Part shown: in pieces, positions 1-8,607 of the stretch
Layout: every line of letters begins with the position of its first letter
Numbering within the stretch: position 1 is the stretch's first letter
NCBI GenBank assembly: GCA_036272935.1
Contig: DATAXP010000154.1
Location: forward strand, 1-64,000
Direction of reading: 5' to 3'
From: DATAXP01 sp036272935
GTDB taxonomy: Bacteria > Planctomycetota > Planctomycetia > Pirellulales > PNKZ01
Length of the DNA: 64,000 nt
Made by a program: the position numbers and the translations under genes
The notes under the pieces: model-generated
Seen by the model: the letters and a program-made list of their open reading frames with translations, nothing else
Databases searched by the model: none
Told to the model about the DNA's origin: nothing

Positions 1-687
1 GTTGCCATAGCCCGAGTTGCCATAGCCTGCGCCGTATCCGCTGTTGCCATGCCCGTTGCCCTGTGTGCTAGGCGTTCCGTAGTTTGAGGAGCCGTGATTT
101 GAGGTGCCAAGATTGCCGGTCGCGCCGACCTGGGAGTTGCCCACGTTAGCGTTTGCGCCAGCTTGATTTGAGCCGTTGGAACTGGCGGTCGTGCCGTACC
201 CCGCACCGCCACGGTAGGGGCTGCTGTAGTGAGTGCCTGCGTTGAAGCCTCCTTGATTGGCGCGGCCGTAGGCCGTGGCGCCTGCGTTGCCCGTTCCCGA
301 AGTGCCGGTTGTTGAGTAGCCGCCGAACGGAGTGTTGGCCGAGGTGCCGGTGCCACCGTACCCGGTGCCGTTCCCAGCATTACCATTTCCAGTGCCGCTC
401 GTGCCGTAGCCCGGCCGATTGTTGCCCAAGCCGGCACTGCCTGCGGCGGAAGGCGCGCCGTTAAAATTCGTTCCTGCGCCGCTGTTCATTCCGGTGCCCC
501 CGCCGGTGGTCCCCGGGGTGCCCATTCCGCCGCCAGAAGCCCCGCCTGCGGCGCCGCCAGACGAACCCGCGGCACCACCTGACCCGCCTGCGCCACCTCC
601 GCCGCCACCGGGTCCGGCGGCCAAGCAATAAGTCGTCGCCAGCGCGAGGAGGATCGCCAGCGCTGCCGTGATATGGAACCGTTTCAT
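1..687 (-). CDS. Gly-rich secreted low-complexity protein (3' end outside window)
   Basis: The reading frame starts at the ATG complementary to 685-687 and stays open for 229 codons to the window edge, so the C-terminus is missing. The first 25 residues (MKRFHITAALAILLALATTY then CLAA) look like a signal peptide. The rest is almost entirely Gly, Ser, Thr, Asn, Ala and Tyr. It opens with Gly/Ala/Ser runs and continues with loosely repeated units such as GYGTSGTGNGNAG, YGGTGTSAN and NSGYGAGYGN. No catalytic domain is visible. Such proteins are usually exported structural or adhesive surface proteins, but that role is inferred from composition only. The frame is real: third positions vary while the Gly pattern holds over the whole length. 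Confidence 0.7.
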   Translation of the reverse strand, partial: MKRFHITAALAILLALATTYCLAAGPGGGGGGAGGSGGAAGSSGGAAGGASGGGMGTPGTTGGGTGMNSGAGTNFNGAPSAAGSAGLGNNRPGYGTSGTGNGNAGNGTGYGGTGTSANTPFGGYSTTGTSGTGNAGATAYGRANQGGFNAGTHYSSPYRGGAGYGTTASSNGSNQAGANANVGNSQVGATGNLGTSNHGSSNYGTPSTQGNGHGNSGYGAGYGNSGYGN

Positions 688-1030
688 CGCCAATACTCCT
701 TCAAAGTTGATTCTGTCAGGCGCAGAACTCGCCTGAGCGCGCTATGGTTTGCTGCACTCGCGCCGACCGGTCGCGGCCAATGATCAGCGCACTATTCCGT
801 GCGGCGCGACTTCGTCGCACGTTCGATGCCGCAGCCGCCGCTGATCGCAACAGCCACGCGGCTGGCCATTTAGCGTAGGATTGCGTCTTTTCCTGCGTCG
901 CCTGCTGATGGCTGCCCCTTGCGCCTTCGCAAACCAAGCTGGTTCACGACCGGTCGCACCGCGCCCAGCGCGTTAGAAACCGAACAGAGCCGGGCATCCG
1001 CCTTCGAGCCGCGACGCGCCCGGCCGTTCG
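688..1030. other. Intergenic stretch without a recognised gene
   Basis: 343 bases separate the Gly-rich gene from the small lipoprotein gene; both are read leftward. Open frames here have no ribosome binding site, no family-like sequence and are mutually overlapping. The part next to the Gly-rich gene must carry its promoter, but I could not identify convincing -35 and -10 boxes. Confidence 0.5.
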
Positions 1031-1249
1031 CTAATCCTTCGGCATTGCCCGGGCCTTGGCGACTTGCTCGGCGTAGTCAGGGGGCACGCGTTCGATGCTC
1101 GCCGCTTGCAGCCGTTCGACCCAGCGGAAAGGCCAATGAGCCGACTGGGGTTGCGGTTCGGGCCCGCTCGGACGCGCACAGCCAGCCAGCATTGCTCCTG
1201 CTAGCAGGGCGGACGCTAAGACCAAGTTTGGTATCGAAGTATGTCGCAT
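1031..1249 (-). CDS. Small lipoprotein, 72 aa
   Basis: The product begins MRHTSIPNLVLASALLAGAM and reaches a textbook lipobox, LAGC, giving a lipidated cysteine near residue 24. It should therefore be anchored in the inner or outer membrane. The mature part is only about 49 residues (Pro-rich stretch, then an amphipathic segment ending in KARAMPKD). An in-frame ATG 48 codons upstream exists, but the signal peptide begins exactly at 1249, so I chose that start. Function is unknown, and no family is recognised. Confidence 0.6.
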   Translation of the reverse strand: MRHTSIPNLVLASALLAGAMLAGCARPSGPEPQPQSAHWPFRWVERLQAASIERVPPDYAEQVAKARAMPKD

Positions 1250-1487
1250 CCGCGGGAAGCTAGCGAGCTTGCGATGAATCGACAATCCCGTAGTTAGCCT
1301 CGGCTTGCTTCGTACTGTGAAATTGGCCTGATTGCAACGTCCGATGCGAACCAGACTAAATGTCGCGGTTTCCGCAGGCCGATGACCTTTCAACCTGCGC
1401 TAAGTTTGCCGATTCTACGGAGTATTCCAGCATGGTGCGGAACCTCTGGCGGCGAGCTAGGTTCACTTCGGCGCATGGGGTGGGCCG

Positions 1488-3131
1488 ATGCGACCGGCGA
1501 CGATCGAGAACAACGAAGAGCATGGCTTCAGGCGTCACTGCATCGCGGCAGCGCTTGTTGCATGCGCGTTGCTGTTGACGAGGGCCGCCACAGTGCGGGG
1601 CGAAGCCATCGAGCTATTGCCTCCGGTTGAGCAGCCCCAGCTCGGAGCCGACGCCAATCCGTCGACGCCGCTTGCCGCCAACCGCATTGCTGCGAGCGAG
1701 CCGACGGGTCTGCCGAGCACGGCCCTGGTCGACAACCAGGAGCCGCCGGCCACGCCGCTCGAGCGGCTGGCTGATTTGGAAGACCGCTTCGACGAGATGA
1801 CGCAGCGGATGATCGAGGCCGCCCAGGCCCCCGAAGAGTTTCCGACCTTCCGCATCACCGGCTTCACACAGCTCGACGGCGGCTGGTATCAACAGACACC
1901 GAAAAACGAACAGCAGGTCGGCGATGCGCAGGATGCCGTCGGCTTTCGCCGTGTGCGCTTGGGGGTGGTCGGCAAGGTCAGCGAGTTCACGAACTACATG
2001 GTCGAGCTCGACTTCGCCACGGCCGGTCGGCCCAGCTTTTTCGACATCTGGGTCGAGCAGGGGAACATCCCCTACTTCGGCACGGTGCGTGGCGGGCAAT
2101 ATTGCCAGCCGTTCAGCGTTGACGCGCTGACTGGTTTCCGCAATCTGACGTTCCTCGAACGCTCGTTGCCGTTCCTGGCATTCGTGCCGTTCCGGCGCGT
2201 TGGCGTGATGGCCTACAATGGCACCGAGGATGCGCGCACGAATTGGGCCGTCAGCGGTTTCAAGACCGGCGGCTTTAATAACGCGCCACTGGGAGACGAT
2301 CGTTTCGGCATCGACCTGGGCGATGTCGGCGGCTGGTCGTTCACGGGCCGCGCGACGCACCTGCTGTATTTCGACGAGCACGCGGCCGATCGCTACGTGT
2401 GGCATGTCGGCGCGTCGTACGACTACAGCATGATGAGCGCCAACACGGCCGCTGGCAGCACGTCGCCGGTGCCGTTCTATCAAGCGAGGACAACGCCGGA
2501 GTTCGGGCCGCTCGGCTATACCGATCAAGTACAGAACTTCGGCCAGGCGTTCGCCTACACGCCGGTGTTCGTCGATACCGGCAAGTACGCGGCCGATCAT
2601 TTCAACTTGTTCGGTGTCGAGACGTTGTACCAGGCTGGACCGTTCGGCTTCACCAGCGAGTGGATGGGCAGCGTCGTCCAGAGCTCCACGGCTGGGCCGA
2701 TCTTCTATCACGGCGCTTACGGCCAGGTCGCCTATCGCCTGACCGGCGAGAACCGGCTCTACGACCGGCGAACCGGCACGCTGGGCAAGGTCGTGCCGTT
2801 CACCGATTTCATCTCGCTGACGCGCGGCCGCCGCGGCGTTCACGGCTGGGGCGCCTGGGAGGTGGCGGCGCGGCTGTCGTACGTCAGCCTTCACAATCCG
2901 GCGAACCTGGTGTATCTGCCGGGAAGCAATGGTTACGGCCAGGGAACGCTCACCGACACTACTCTGGGCATGACTTGGTTCCTGAACACGTACCTCAAGC
3001 TCCAGTTCAACTGGATCCACGCGATGCTCGAAAACACCGGCTACCCCGCCGCGCCGACTCCTGGCGTGCAGGCGACTCGCGGCTTCAGCCTGGCCGACCT
3101 GTACGTGACGCGGCTGCAGGTCGATTTCTAA
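1488..3131 (+). CDS. OprP/OprO-like phosphate-selective porin family protein
   Basis: 547 residues. A hydrophobic export signal lies at about residues 17-38, followed by a Pro-rich linker and a short coiled-coil segment (LADLEDRFDEMTQRMIEA), as in planctomycete porins. The body alternates beta strands with many aromatics. It contains the segment RRVRLGVVGKVSEFTNYMVE, which resembles the first strands of the phosphate-selective porin O/P family (Pfam PF07396). The protein ends in ...TRLQVDF with a terminal Phe, the classic outer-membrane barrel sorting signal. Likely an outer-membrane channel for anions or small solutes; the substrate cannot be read from the sequence. The start is uncertain within the first 15 codons. 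Confidence 0.8.
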   Translation: MRPATIENNEEHGFRRHCIAAALVACALLLTRAATVRGEAIELLPPVEQPQLGADANPSTPLAANRIAASEPTGLPSTALVDNQEPPATPLERLADLEDRFDEMTQRMIEAAQAPEEFPTFRITGFTQLDGGWYQQTPKNEQQVGDAQDAVGFRRVRLGVVGKVSEFTNYMVELDFATAGRPSFFDIWVEQGNIPYFGTVRGGQYCQPFSVDALTGFRNLTFLERSLPFLAFVPFRRVGVMAYNGTEDARTNWAVSGFKTGGFNNAPLGDDRFGIDLGDVGGWSFTGRATHLLYFDEHAADRYVWHVGASYDYSMMSANTAAGSTSPVPFYQARTTPEFGPLGYTDQVQNFGQAFAYTPVFVDTGKYAADHFNLFGVETLYQAGPFGFTSEWMGSVVQSSTAGPIFYHGAYGQVAYRLTGENRLYDRRTGTLGKVVPFTDFISLTRGRRGVHGWGAWEVAARLSYVSLHNPANLVYLPGSNGYGQGTLTDTTLGMTWFLNTYLKLQFNWIHAMLENTGYPAAPTPGVQATRGFSLADLYVTRLQVDF

Positions 3132-3222
3132 ACGGCGACGCCACCGGTGGGCGGCTCCTCGCGGCGCCAAAAAAAGCCTAGAATTGTGAGTGTCTTGGCG
3201 TCGGGGGCCAGTCCTTTCGCTC

Positions 3223-3780
3223 ATGGGGTGGACGTTGAAATTCTTCCTCGGCTTGGTCGCATCCTGCGGCGTCGCGATGGCGTTGACGGCGACGGTGTAC
3301 GGTCAGGCGGTGCCTGCCCCGGCGCCCACGGCGCCTGTGCCAGCCAAAGCGGTGTTGGGCATCACCATGTCGCAGACGCCTGGCGTGGTGCGCATCCTTG
3401 CGGTCGATCCCGGCAGCGCGGCAGCGCGGGCGGGCTTGCTCGTGGGCGATCGGATCATCGACATCGACCGTCAGCCGGTCGGCAGCGATCAGGACGTGAT
3501 TCTGCTCTTGGCCGGTCGCAAGCCCGGCGATCGCGTGCGGCTGTACATCGAGCGCGGCCAATTGCACGGCGAGATGTACGCCACGCTGGGCTCTGCGGAC
3601 GCGGTGGCCTCGGCTCCCAGCCCCACCGTGCGGCGCCGCAGCTTGCGTCCTTGGCGGCGACCACGGGCGACCGTCGAAGTGTTCGACAACGGTGCGTTGG
3701 ATACCAGTCGCTTCGGCATCCCCGGCAGCTACGATCGCAGCGACGAAGGAACCTTCGGCCGCGGCAATGTCGCAGATTGA
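3223..3780 (+). CDS. Exported PDZ-domain protein
   Basis: The chosen ATG gives a clean signal peptide (MGWTLKFFLGLVASCGVAMA); a GTG at 3190 would only add an 11-residue polar extension. After a Pro/Ala linker comes one PDZ domain at about residues 40-110, with the carboxylate-loop motif VLGITM, then the GSAAARAGLLVGDRI core and the RKPGDRVRL strand. No protease domain is attached, so this is a stand-alone PDZ adaptor rather than a DegP-like protease. The C-terminus is Arg-rich (VRRRSLRPWRRPR), then polar. It is read in the same direction as the porin, 91 bases downstream, and could share its transcript. Role unknown beyond binding peptide tails in the periplasm. Confidence 0.75.
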   Translation: MGWTLKFFLGLVASCGVAMALTATVYGQAVPAPAPTAPVPAKAVLGITMSQTPGVVRILAVDPGSAAARAGLLVGDRIIDIDRQPVGSDQDVILLLAGRKPGDRVRLYIERGQLHGEMYATLGSADAVASAPSPTVRRRSLRPWRRPRATVEVFDNGALDTSRFGIPGSYDRSDEGTFGRGNVAD

Positions 3781-3810
3781 TCGCCGCTGCGAATTCCTCT
3801 CCCGCTTAGC

Positions 3811-3828
3811 CGCCGCGTCCACGCGGCG
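3811..3828. repeat. GC-rich perfect hairpin preceded by GCTTAGC
   Basis: An 8-bp perfect inverted repeat (CGCCGCGT, two-base loop, ACGCGGCG) lies 30 bases after the PDZ gene and directly follows GCTTAGC at 3804-3810. The same GCTTAGC/TTAGCCGC start marks other gene-end hairpins in the window (16173, 25415, 42041). No T-run follows, so it is not a classical intrinsic terminator. Confidence 0.5.
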
Positions 3829-3892
3829 TTTGCTCCTTTGCGCCGCGCGGCACCTGCCCTAAGATTCGGTCTCTTCAACCGAGGAGGGGCCG

Positions 3893-5701
3893 ATGATGCC
3901 GCGCATCTTTTTTGCCGCATGGATCGCGACGGCGGTCGTTGCGATGATTCCTGCCGACGCCGCTGCCGCCGCACCGCAATCGGCCGTGCCAAAGCGCACC
4001 ATCGAGGAACAAGGCTACCGCGTCGAGCTTGACTTGGGCTCGCAAGTGCTCAGCGTCAGCGTGCCGCGCGATCTGGGAAGCGAGGCAGGCGCCGCGCCGA
4101 TCCGGCCGACCTTGGCCGAGATGGCCGATGCGGATTTCGTCTCGGCCTCGGTGCTCGCCCAGAAGGCCAAGCAATTCGACGACGGCTTGTACGCCGCGAT
4201 CGAGTTGGCCGCCGAGCAAGGAGCCGGTTCGTTCAGCGGCAAGGCGGCGATGCTCGAAAGCTTGTGCCGCTCGCTCGGCGCAAGTTCGCAAGCGCCTTTG
4301 ACCGCCGCGCCGGCGACGATCGTGGCGGCAGCAAAGCTCGGCGGACTGAATGTCTTCGTTTCCGCCGCCGCGCAACCGATGGTCGATCGACTCGTCACCG
4401 AGTTTCAGAGCGACGCGCTGCGCTCGAAACCGCTCGCCTTTTACACCTGGAGCAAGCAGTTGTCGGCGATTGTCCAGCAAGATCGGATGCTGCAAACGGA
4501 GCTGAAAGACAAACTCGGCACTGAGGCGATCGTCCGCGCGCTGCACGGCGATCCACGGGCTCGCGCCACGTACGGGAACTACGAGAATCTGCTATCGCGA
4601 TTGACCAATCCGCTGGCGTACCCCGATTTGCGCGGCCCGCTGGCGCAGTCCGACGGCGGCAGCGTCGACGTTCCTGCGAAAGGCATCTATTTCTTTCCAC
4701 CTTCGCAATCGTACGAAGGCGAATTGATTAAGCAACTTTACGGCAACCGGCCGATTCCGGACGGCTTCAACTTGGCCGACGAAATGATCCGCCGCATCCG
4801 CAGCGGCCAACTTTCCCTGAAGCCGAAGCCGACCAGTGGTTGGTACGACTATCAGACCTGGGCGCTCGAGCCCCTGGTCATTCCTGATTCGATGCCCGAA
4901 GCATCGCATCTCAAGCTCGACGACGCTTACCGCAAGCAGCTCGTCGAGCTGTTCAAGGGACTGCTGGCACTGACGCGCGAAACGCACATCAAGCAAGTCG
5001 AGATCCCAAGAGCCGGCGCCGCGGCCCCGGGACCGCAAGTCGTCATCCACATAAGTCCTGAGCTGAGTGCCGAGCCCTTGGCGACGTTCTATTACCGCCG
5101 GGCATGGTCGTACGTCTTCATCCGTTGGACGCTGGAGCAAACGTTCGGCAGCGCGGCGCTCGACAAGCTGCATCGCCTCACCGCCGCCGGGCCGGTGGAG
5201 CCGACGCTCGCCGAGGAACTGACGACGATGACCAACCTGTTCTACGGCGCGCACGTGTTGGTGAGCCAGCAGCTGGGCAGCGCCCCGGTCACTGCGCCGC
5301 ACCTGGGCAGCGGCCGTGGCGACGAGGCGGACACCAAGCCATTCGTTGAATGGCAGGCGAAGCTATCGGACGATCCCGACATTGGTGCCGACGCGCGCAC
5401 CATGGTGCCGGTGTTCTTCGACGAGGGACGGAAGAAAACCAAAGTGTGGGTCGTGCTCGGCTGGGCGTCGCGCAACGTCGAGATCGGCTTCGCCAAGCCC
5501 CCCGCCGCCAGGATCTACAACGCGGCAGGCGGGCGTGTCGAACGTGACACACCCCGGCTCAAATTCCAGCCGCGCTACGCACAGCTTGCTTACCCGGTGA
5601 CGGCCGAGGTGTACGTCACCAAGATTCTCGACCGCGCCGAGTTCCGCGCCTTGTGCAACAAGTACCGCACGCAGGCGGCGATCCTCAAAAATCTCGAGTA
5701 G
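3893..5701 (+). CDS. Secreted protein of unknown function, 602 aa
   Basis: A strong ribosome binding site (GAGGAGGGG) lies just ahead of ATGATG at 3893, so the start is 3893 or 3896. Residues 1-27 form a signal peptide ending ADAAAAA. The mature protein is a soluble alpha/beta-looking chain without transmembrane segments, repeats or a motif I recognise. Distinct conserved-looking blocks are YFFPPSQSYEGELIKQLYG and GWYDYQTWALEPL. The C-terminal part (KVWVVLGWASRNVEIGFAKP and later PRYAQLAYPVTAEVYVTKIL) looks beta-rich. It stands alone, with 112 bases before it and 104 after it. I do not assign a function. Confidence 0.7.
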   Translation: MMPRIFFAAWIATAVVAMIPADAAAAAPQSAVPKRTIEEQGYRVELDLGSQVLSVSVPRDLGSEAGAAPIRPTLAEMADADFVSASVLAQKAKQFDDGLYAAIELAAEQGAGSFSGKAAMLESLCRSLGASSQAPLTAAPATIVAAAKLGGLNVFVSAAAQPMVDRLVTEFQSDALRSKPLAFYTWSKQLSAIVQQDRMLQTELKDKLGTEAIVRALHGDPRARATYGNYENLLSRLTNPLAYPDLRGPLAQSDGGSVDVPAKGIYFFPPSQSYEGELIKQLYGNRPIPDGFNLADEMIRRIRSGQLSLKPKPTSGWYDYQTWALEPLVIPDSMPEASHLKLDDAYRKQLVELFKGLLALTRETHIKQVEIPRAGAAAPGPQVVIHISPELSAEPLATFYYRRAWSYVFIRWTLEQTFGSAALDKLHRLTAAGPVEPTLAEELTTMTNLFYGAHVLVSQQLGSAPVTAPHLGSGRGDEADTKPFVEWQAKLSDDPDIGADARTMVPVFFDEGRKKTKVWVVLGWASRNVEIGFAKPPAARIYNAAGGRVERDTPRLKFQPRYAQLAYPVTAEVYVTKILDRAEFRALCNKYRTQAAILKNLE

Positions 5702-5805
5702 CCTGCCGCGCCTAACAAATGCGCCTGGTTGCTTGACACGTGCCCGGATGCGCTCGACACTCCGCGTTATCCGCTGCGCATCCCTCCGCACGAAAGGAAC
5801 CTGCC

Positions 5806-7278
5806 GTGGCTACCGCCGTCGCCGCTCGTCCGAAGCTTCCCAAGGTCCGCCAGACGAAACTGCTCATCGATAACCAGTGGGTCGCCGCGGCCGAAGGGGG
5901 CACGCTCGATGCCCTGAACCCCGCGACCGGCGAAACAGTCGCCACGGTGGCCGCAGGCACCGCGCCGGACATCGACCGCGCGGTGAAGGCCGCTCGCCGG
6001 GCGCTCGAGAAAGGCCCCTGGGGCAAGATGGACGCCGCCGATCGTGGCCGATTGATCTATCGCTTTGCTGATCTGATCGAGGAGAACGCCGAAGAGCTGG
6101 CTGCGCTTGAGTCGCTGAACTGCGGCAAGACGATCAGCGATTCGCGCGGCGACATGAAGGGAGCCGTGAACTTCCTGCGCTACTTCGCCGGTTGGACCGA
6201 CAAGATCGAGGGGCGCACGTTGCCGGTTCGCGGCGAGTTCCTGTCGTACACGCTCCGGCAGCCGGTCGGGGTCGTCGGGCAGATTATTCCCTGGAACTTC
6301 CCGGTGTTCATCCTCGCCGGCAAGCTGGCTCAGACGCTGGCGTGTGGCAACACGGTGGTCGTCAAGCCGGCCGAGCAGACGCCGCTCACGGCCTTGCGTG
6401 TCGCCGAGCTGGCGATCGAGGCGGGCATGCCGCCGGGGGTGATCAACGTGGTGAACGGCTACGGCGAGACGGCGGGTGCCGCGCTGTGCGTCCATCCCGA
6501 TGTGAACAAGATCGCCTTCACCGGCCACGTCGACACGGCGAAGATCATCCAAAAGGCGGCGGCGGACACGATGAAGCGGACCAGCTTCGAGCTGGGTGGC
6601 AAAAGCCCGAACGTGATCTTTGCCGATTGCGACATGGACCAGGCGGTCGCCGGCGCGTTCCACGCGATTTACTTCCACGGCGGGCAGTGTTGCACCGCGG
6701 GTAGCCGGTTGTTCGTCGAGAAGAAGATTCACGACAAGTTCGTCGAACGCATGGCCGAAGCTGCCGAAGCGCGTAAGGTCGGTGATCAACTCGACCCGGC
6801 GACGCAGCAAGGCCCGCAGGTGTCGCAAGAGCAGTTCGATAAGATCATGGGCTACGTCGACCAGGGCACCAAGCAAGGCGCCAAGCTGGTCACCGGCGGC
6901 AAGCGCGTCGGCGATCGCGGCTACTTCGTTGCCCCGACGATCTTCGACAACGTGCGCGACGACATGGCAATCGCCCGCGACGAGATTTTTGGACCGGTAG
7001 TCAGCGTGCTGCCGTTCACCGATACCGACGAGATGATCGAACGGGCCAACAGCACGTTCTACGGACTGGCCGCGGGGGTGTGGACGAAGAACATCGACAA
7101 GGCGCACCTGTTCGCCAAGCAAGTGAAGGCGGGGACCGTGTGGGTCAACTGCTACCACGTGATCGACGGGCCCACGCCGTTTGGCGGGTTCAAGATGTCG
7201 GGCACGGGGCGCGAGTTCGGCGCGGCGGCAATCGACCTGTACACCGAACAGAAGACCGTCACGATCAAGCTGGGCTAA
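5806..7278 (+). CDS. NAD(P)-dependent aldehyde dehydrogenase
   Basis: 490 residues from the GTG at 5806, which follows the ribosome binding site GAAAGGAA; an upstream in-frame GTG (5740) adds only non-homologous residues. The ALDH fold is complete. It has IIPWNFP with Asn164, the nucleotide-binding KPAEQTP, the general base Glu262 in FELGGKSP, the catalytic Cys296 in GGQCCTAGSR, and the C-terminal EIFGPVVSVLPF block. It oxidises an aldehyde to the acid. The closest relatives by feel are the retinal/betaine-type class (ALDH1/2), so the substrate is open. The formate dehydrogenase gene follows after 50 bases on the same strand, which makes an aldehyde-to-formate route plausible, but ALDH1/2-type enzymes are not dedicated formaldehyde dehydrogenases. 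Confidence 0.93.
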   Translation: MATAVAARPKLPKVRQTKLLIDNQWVAAAEGGTLDALNPATGETVATVAAGTAPDIDRAVKAARRALEKGPWGKMDAADRGRLIYRFADLIEENAEELAALESLNCGKTISDSRGDMKGAVNFLRYFAGWTDKIEGRTLPVRGEFLSYTLRQPVGVVGQIIPWNFPVFILAGKLAQTLACGNTVVVKPAEQTPLTALRVAELAIEAGMPPGVINVVNGYGETAGAALCVHPDVNKIAFTGHVDTAKIIQKAAADTMKRTSFELGGKSPNVIFADCDMDQAVAGAFHAIYFHGGQCCTAGSRLFVEKKIHDKFVERMAEAAEARKVGDQLDPATQQGPQVSQEQFDKIMGYVDQGTKQGAKLVTGGKRVGDRGYFVAPTIFDNVRDDMAIARDEIFGPVVSVLPFTDTDEMIERANSTFYGLAAGVWTKNIDKAHLFAKQVKAGTVWVNCYHVIDGPTPFGGFKMSGTGREFGAAAIDLYTEQKTVTIKLG

Positions 7279-7328
7279 ACACTTTCATTTATTTCAATCC
7301 GTAACAACGCATCGAGGAGAACGCGCCC

Positions 7329-8534
7329 ATGGCCAAAGTAGTTTGCGTGCTGTACGACGATCCGGTGGACGGCTATCCGAAGAAATATGCCCGCGACGAT
7401 CTGCCCAAGCTCGAAAAATATCCCGACGGCCAAACGCTGCCGACGCCCAAGGCGATCGACTTCAAGCCGGGGCAACTGCTGGGCAGCGTTTCCGGCGAAC
7501 TCGGCTTGCGGAAATATCTCGAATCGGCAGGACACAAGCTGGTCGTCACCAGCGACAAGGACGGCGCGAACTCGACGCTCGACAAGGAACTGGCCGACGC
7601 CGAGATCGTCATTTCGCAGCCATTCTGGCCGGCGTACATGACCAAGGAGCGGATTGCCAAGGCGCCGAAGCTGAAGATGATCGTCACGGCCGGCATCGGT
7701 TCCGACCACACCGATCTGCAGGCCGCCATCGAGCGCGGCGTCACCGTGGCCGAGGTCACTTTCTGCAACAGCATCAGCGTGGCGGAGCACGTGGTGATGA
7801 TGATCCTGGGCCTGGTGCGGAACTACATTCCGTCGTATGGCTGGGTGGTGAAGAAGGGCTGGAACATCGCCGATTGCGTGGCACGTTCCTACGATGTCGA
7901 GGGGATGACGGTTGGCACCGTGGCCGCGGGACGCATCGGGCTGGCGGTGCTCAAGCGGCTCAAGCCGTTCGACATGAAGCTGAACTACACCGACCGGCAC
8001 CGGTTGCCGGAGAAGGTCGAAAAAGAGCTAGGGCTCACGTACCATCCCAATGTCGAGTCGATGATCAAGGTGTGCGACGTGGTGACGATCAACTGCCCGC
8101 TGCACCCCGAGACCGAGCACATGTTCAACGACGCGCTGATCGGCAAGATGAAGCGCGGCGCGTACCTGGTGAACACGGCGCGCGGCAAGATTTGCGATCG
8201 CGATGCGGTCGTTCGCGCGCTGGAGAGCGGCCAATTGGCCGGTTACGCCGGCGACGTGTGGTTCCCGCAGCCTGCGCCACAAGACCATCCGTGGCGCACC
8301 ATGCCGCACCACGGCATGACGCCGCACATCTCCGGCACGAGCCTTTCAGCCCAGGCGCGCTATGCCGCTGGAACGCGGGAGATTCTGGAGTGCTACTTCG
8401 AAGGCCGCCCGATCCGCAACGAGTATCTGATCGTGCAAGGCGGCAAGCTCGCCGGCGCCGGCGCCCACTCGTACAGCGCCGGTAATGCCACCGGCGGCTC
8501 GGAAGAAGCGGCGAAGTTCAAGGCGAAGGTGTGA
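7329..8534 (+). CDS. fdh: NAD-dependent formate dehydrogenase (D-2-hydroxyacid dehydrogenase superfamily)
   Basis: 401 residues, the usual length of the metal-free bacterial enzyme from methylotrophs such as Pseudomonas sp. 101. It oxidises formate to CO2 with NAD+ in the cytoplasm. All key residues are in the positions known from that enzyme, offset by the initiator Met: Ile123 and Asn147 (formate site), Asp222-Arg223 in TDRHR (NAD rather than NADP selectivity), Arg285 in TARGK, Gln314 in PQPAPQDHPW and His333 in TPHISG. The C-terminal YSAGNATGGSEEAAKF is also typical. A ribosome binding site (GAGGAG) lies 10 bases upstream of ATG. It is downstream of the aldehyde dehydrogenase and ends before a convergent hairpin terminator. 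Confidence 0.97.
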   Translation: MAKVVCVLYDDPVDGYPKKYARDDLPKLEKYPDGQTLPTPKAIDFKPGQLLGSVSGELGLRKYLESAGHKLVVTSDKDGANSTLDKELADAEIVISQPFWPAYMTKERIAKAPKLKMIVTAGIGSDHTDLQAAIERGVTVAEVTFCNSISVAEHVVMMILGLVRNYIPSYGWVVKKGWNIADCVARSYDVEGMTVGTVAAGRIGLAVLKRLKPFDMKLNYTDRHRLPEKVEKELGLTYHPNVESMIKVCDVVTINCPLHPETEHMFNDALIGKMKRGAYLVNTARGKICDRDAVVRALESGQLAGYAGDVWFPQPAPQDHPWRTMPHHGMTPHISGTSLSAQARYAAGTREILECYFEGRPIRNEYLIVQGGKLAGAGAHSYSAGNATGGSEEAAKFKAKV

Positions 8535-8557
8535 CGCTTCGCCAATCCCGACTCACG

Positions 8558-8595
8558 AAGCCCGAATGACGAAAAATCGTTCGTCATTCGGGTTT
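8558..8595. terminator. Bidirectional hairpin terminator between fdh and the VWA gene
   Basis: CCCGAATGACGAA (8561-8573) and TTCGTCATTCGGG (8580-8592) form a perfect 13-bp stem with a 6-base loop. It is flanked by GAAG on the left and TTT on the right, so it can act on both convergent transcripts. The unit CGAATGACGAA resembles a motif I associate with planctomycete intergenic DNA; that link is recollection, not a search result. Confidence 0.7.
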
Positions 8596-8607
8596 CGTTG
8601 TTCGTCG

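Noticed and set aside
1614..3224. 536-codon open frame antisense to the porin gene
   Set aside because: High G+C keeps the opposite strand open. Its translation is Arg/Ala/His-rich without family features, and the porin frame is well supported.
7181..8485. 434-codon frame overlapping fdh in another phase
   Set aside because: The formate dehydrogenase frame explains the region with all catalytic residues; the other is Arg/Gly-rich noise.
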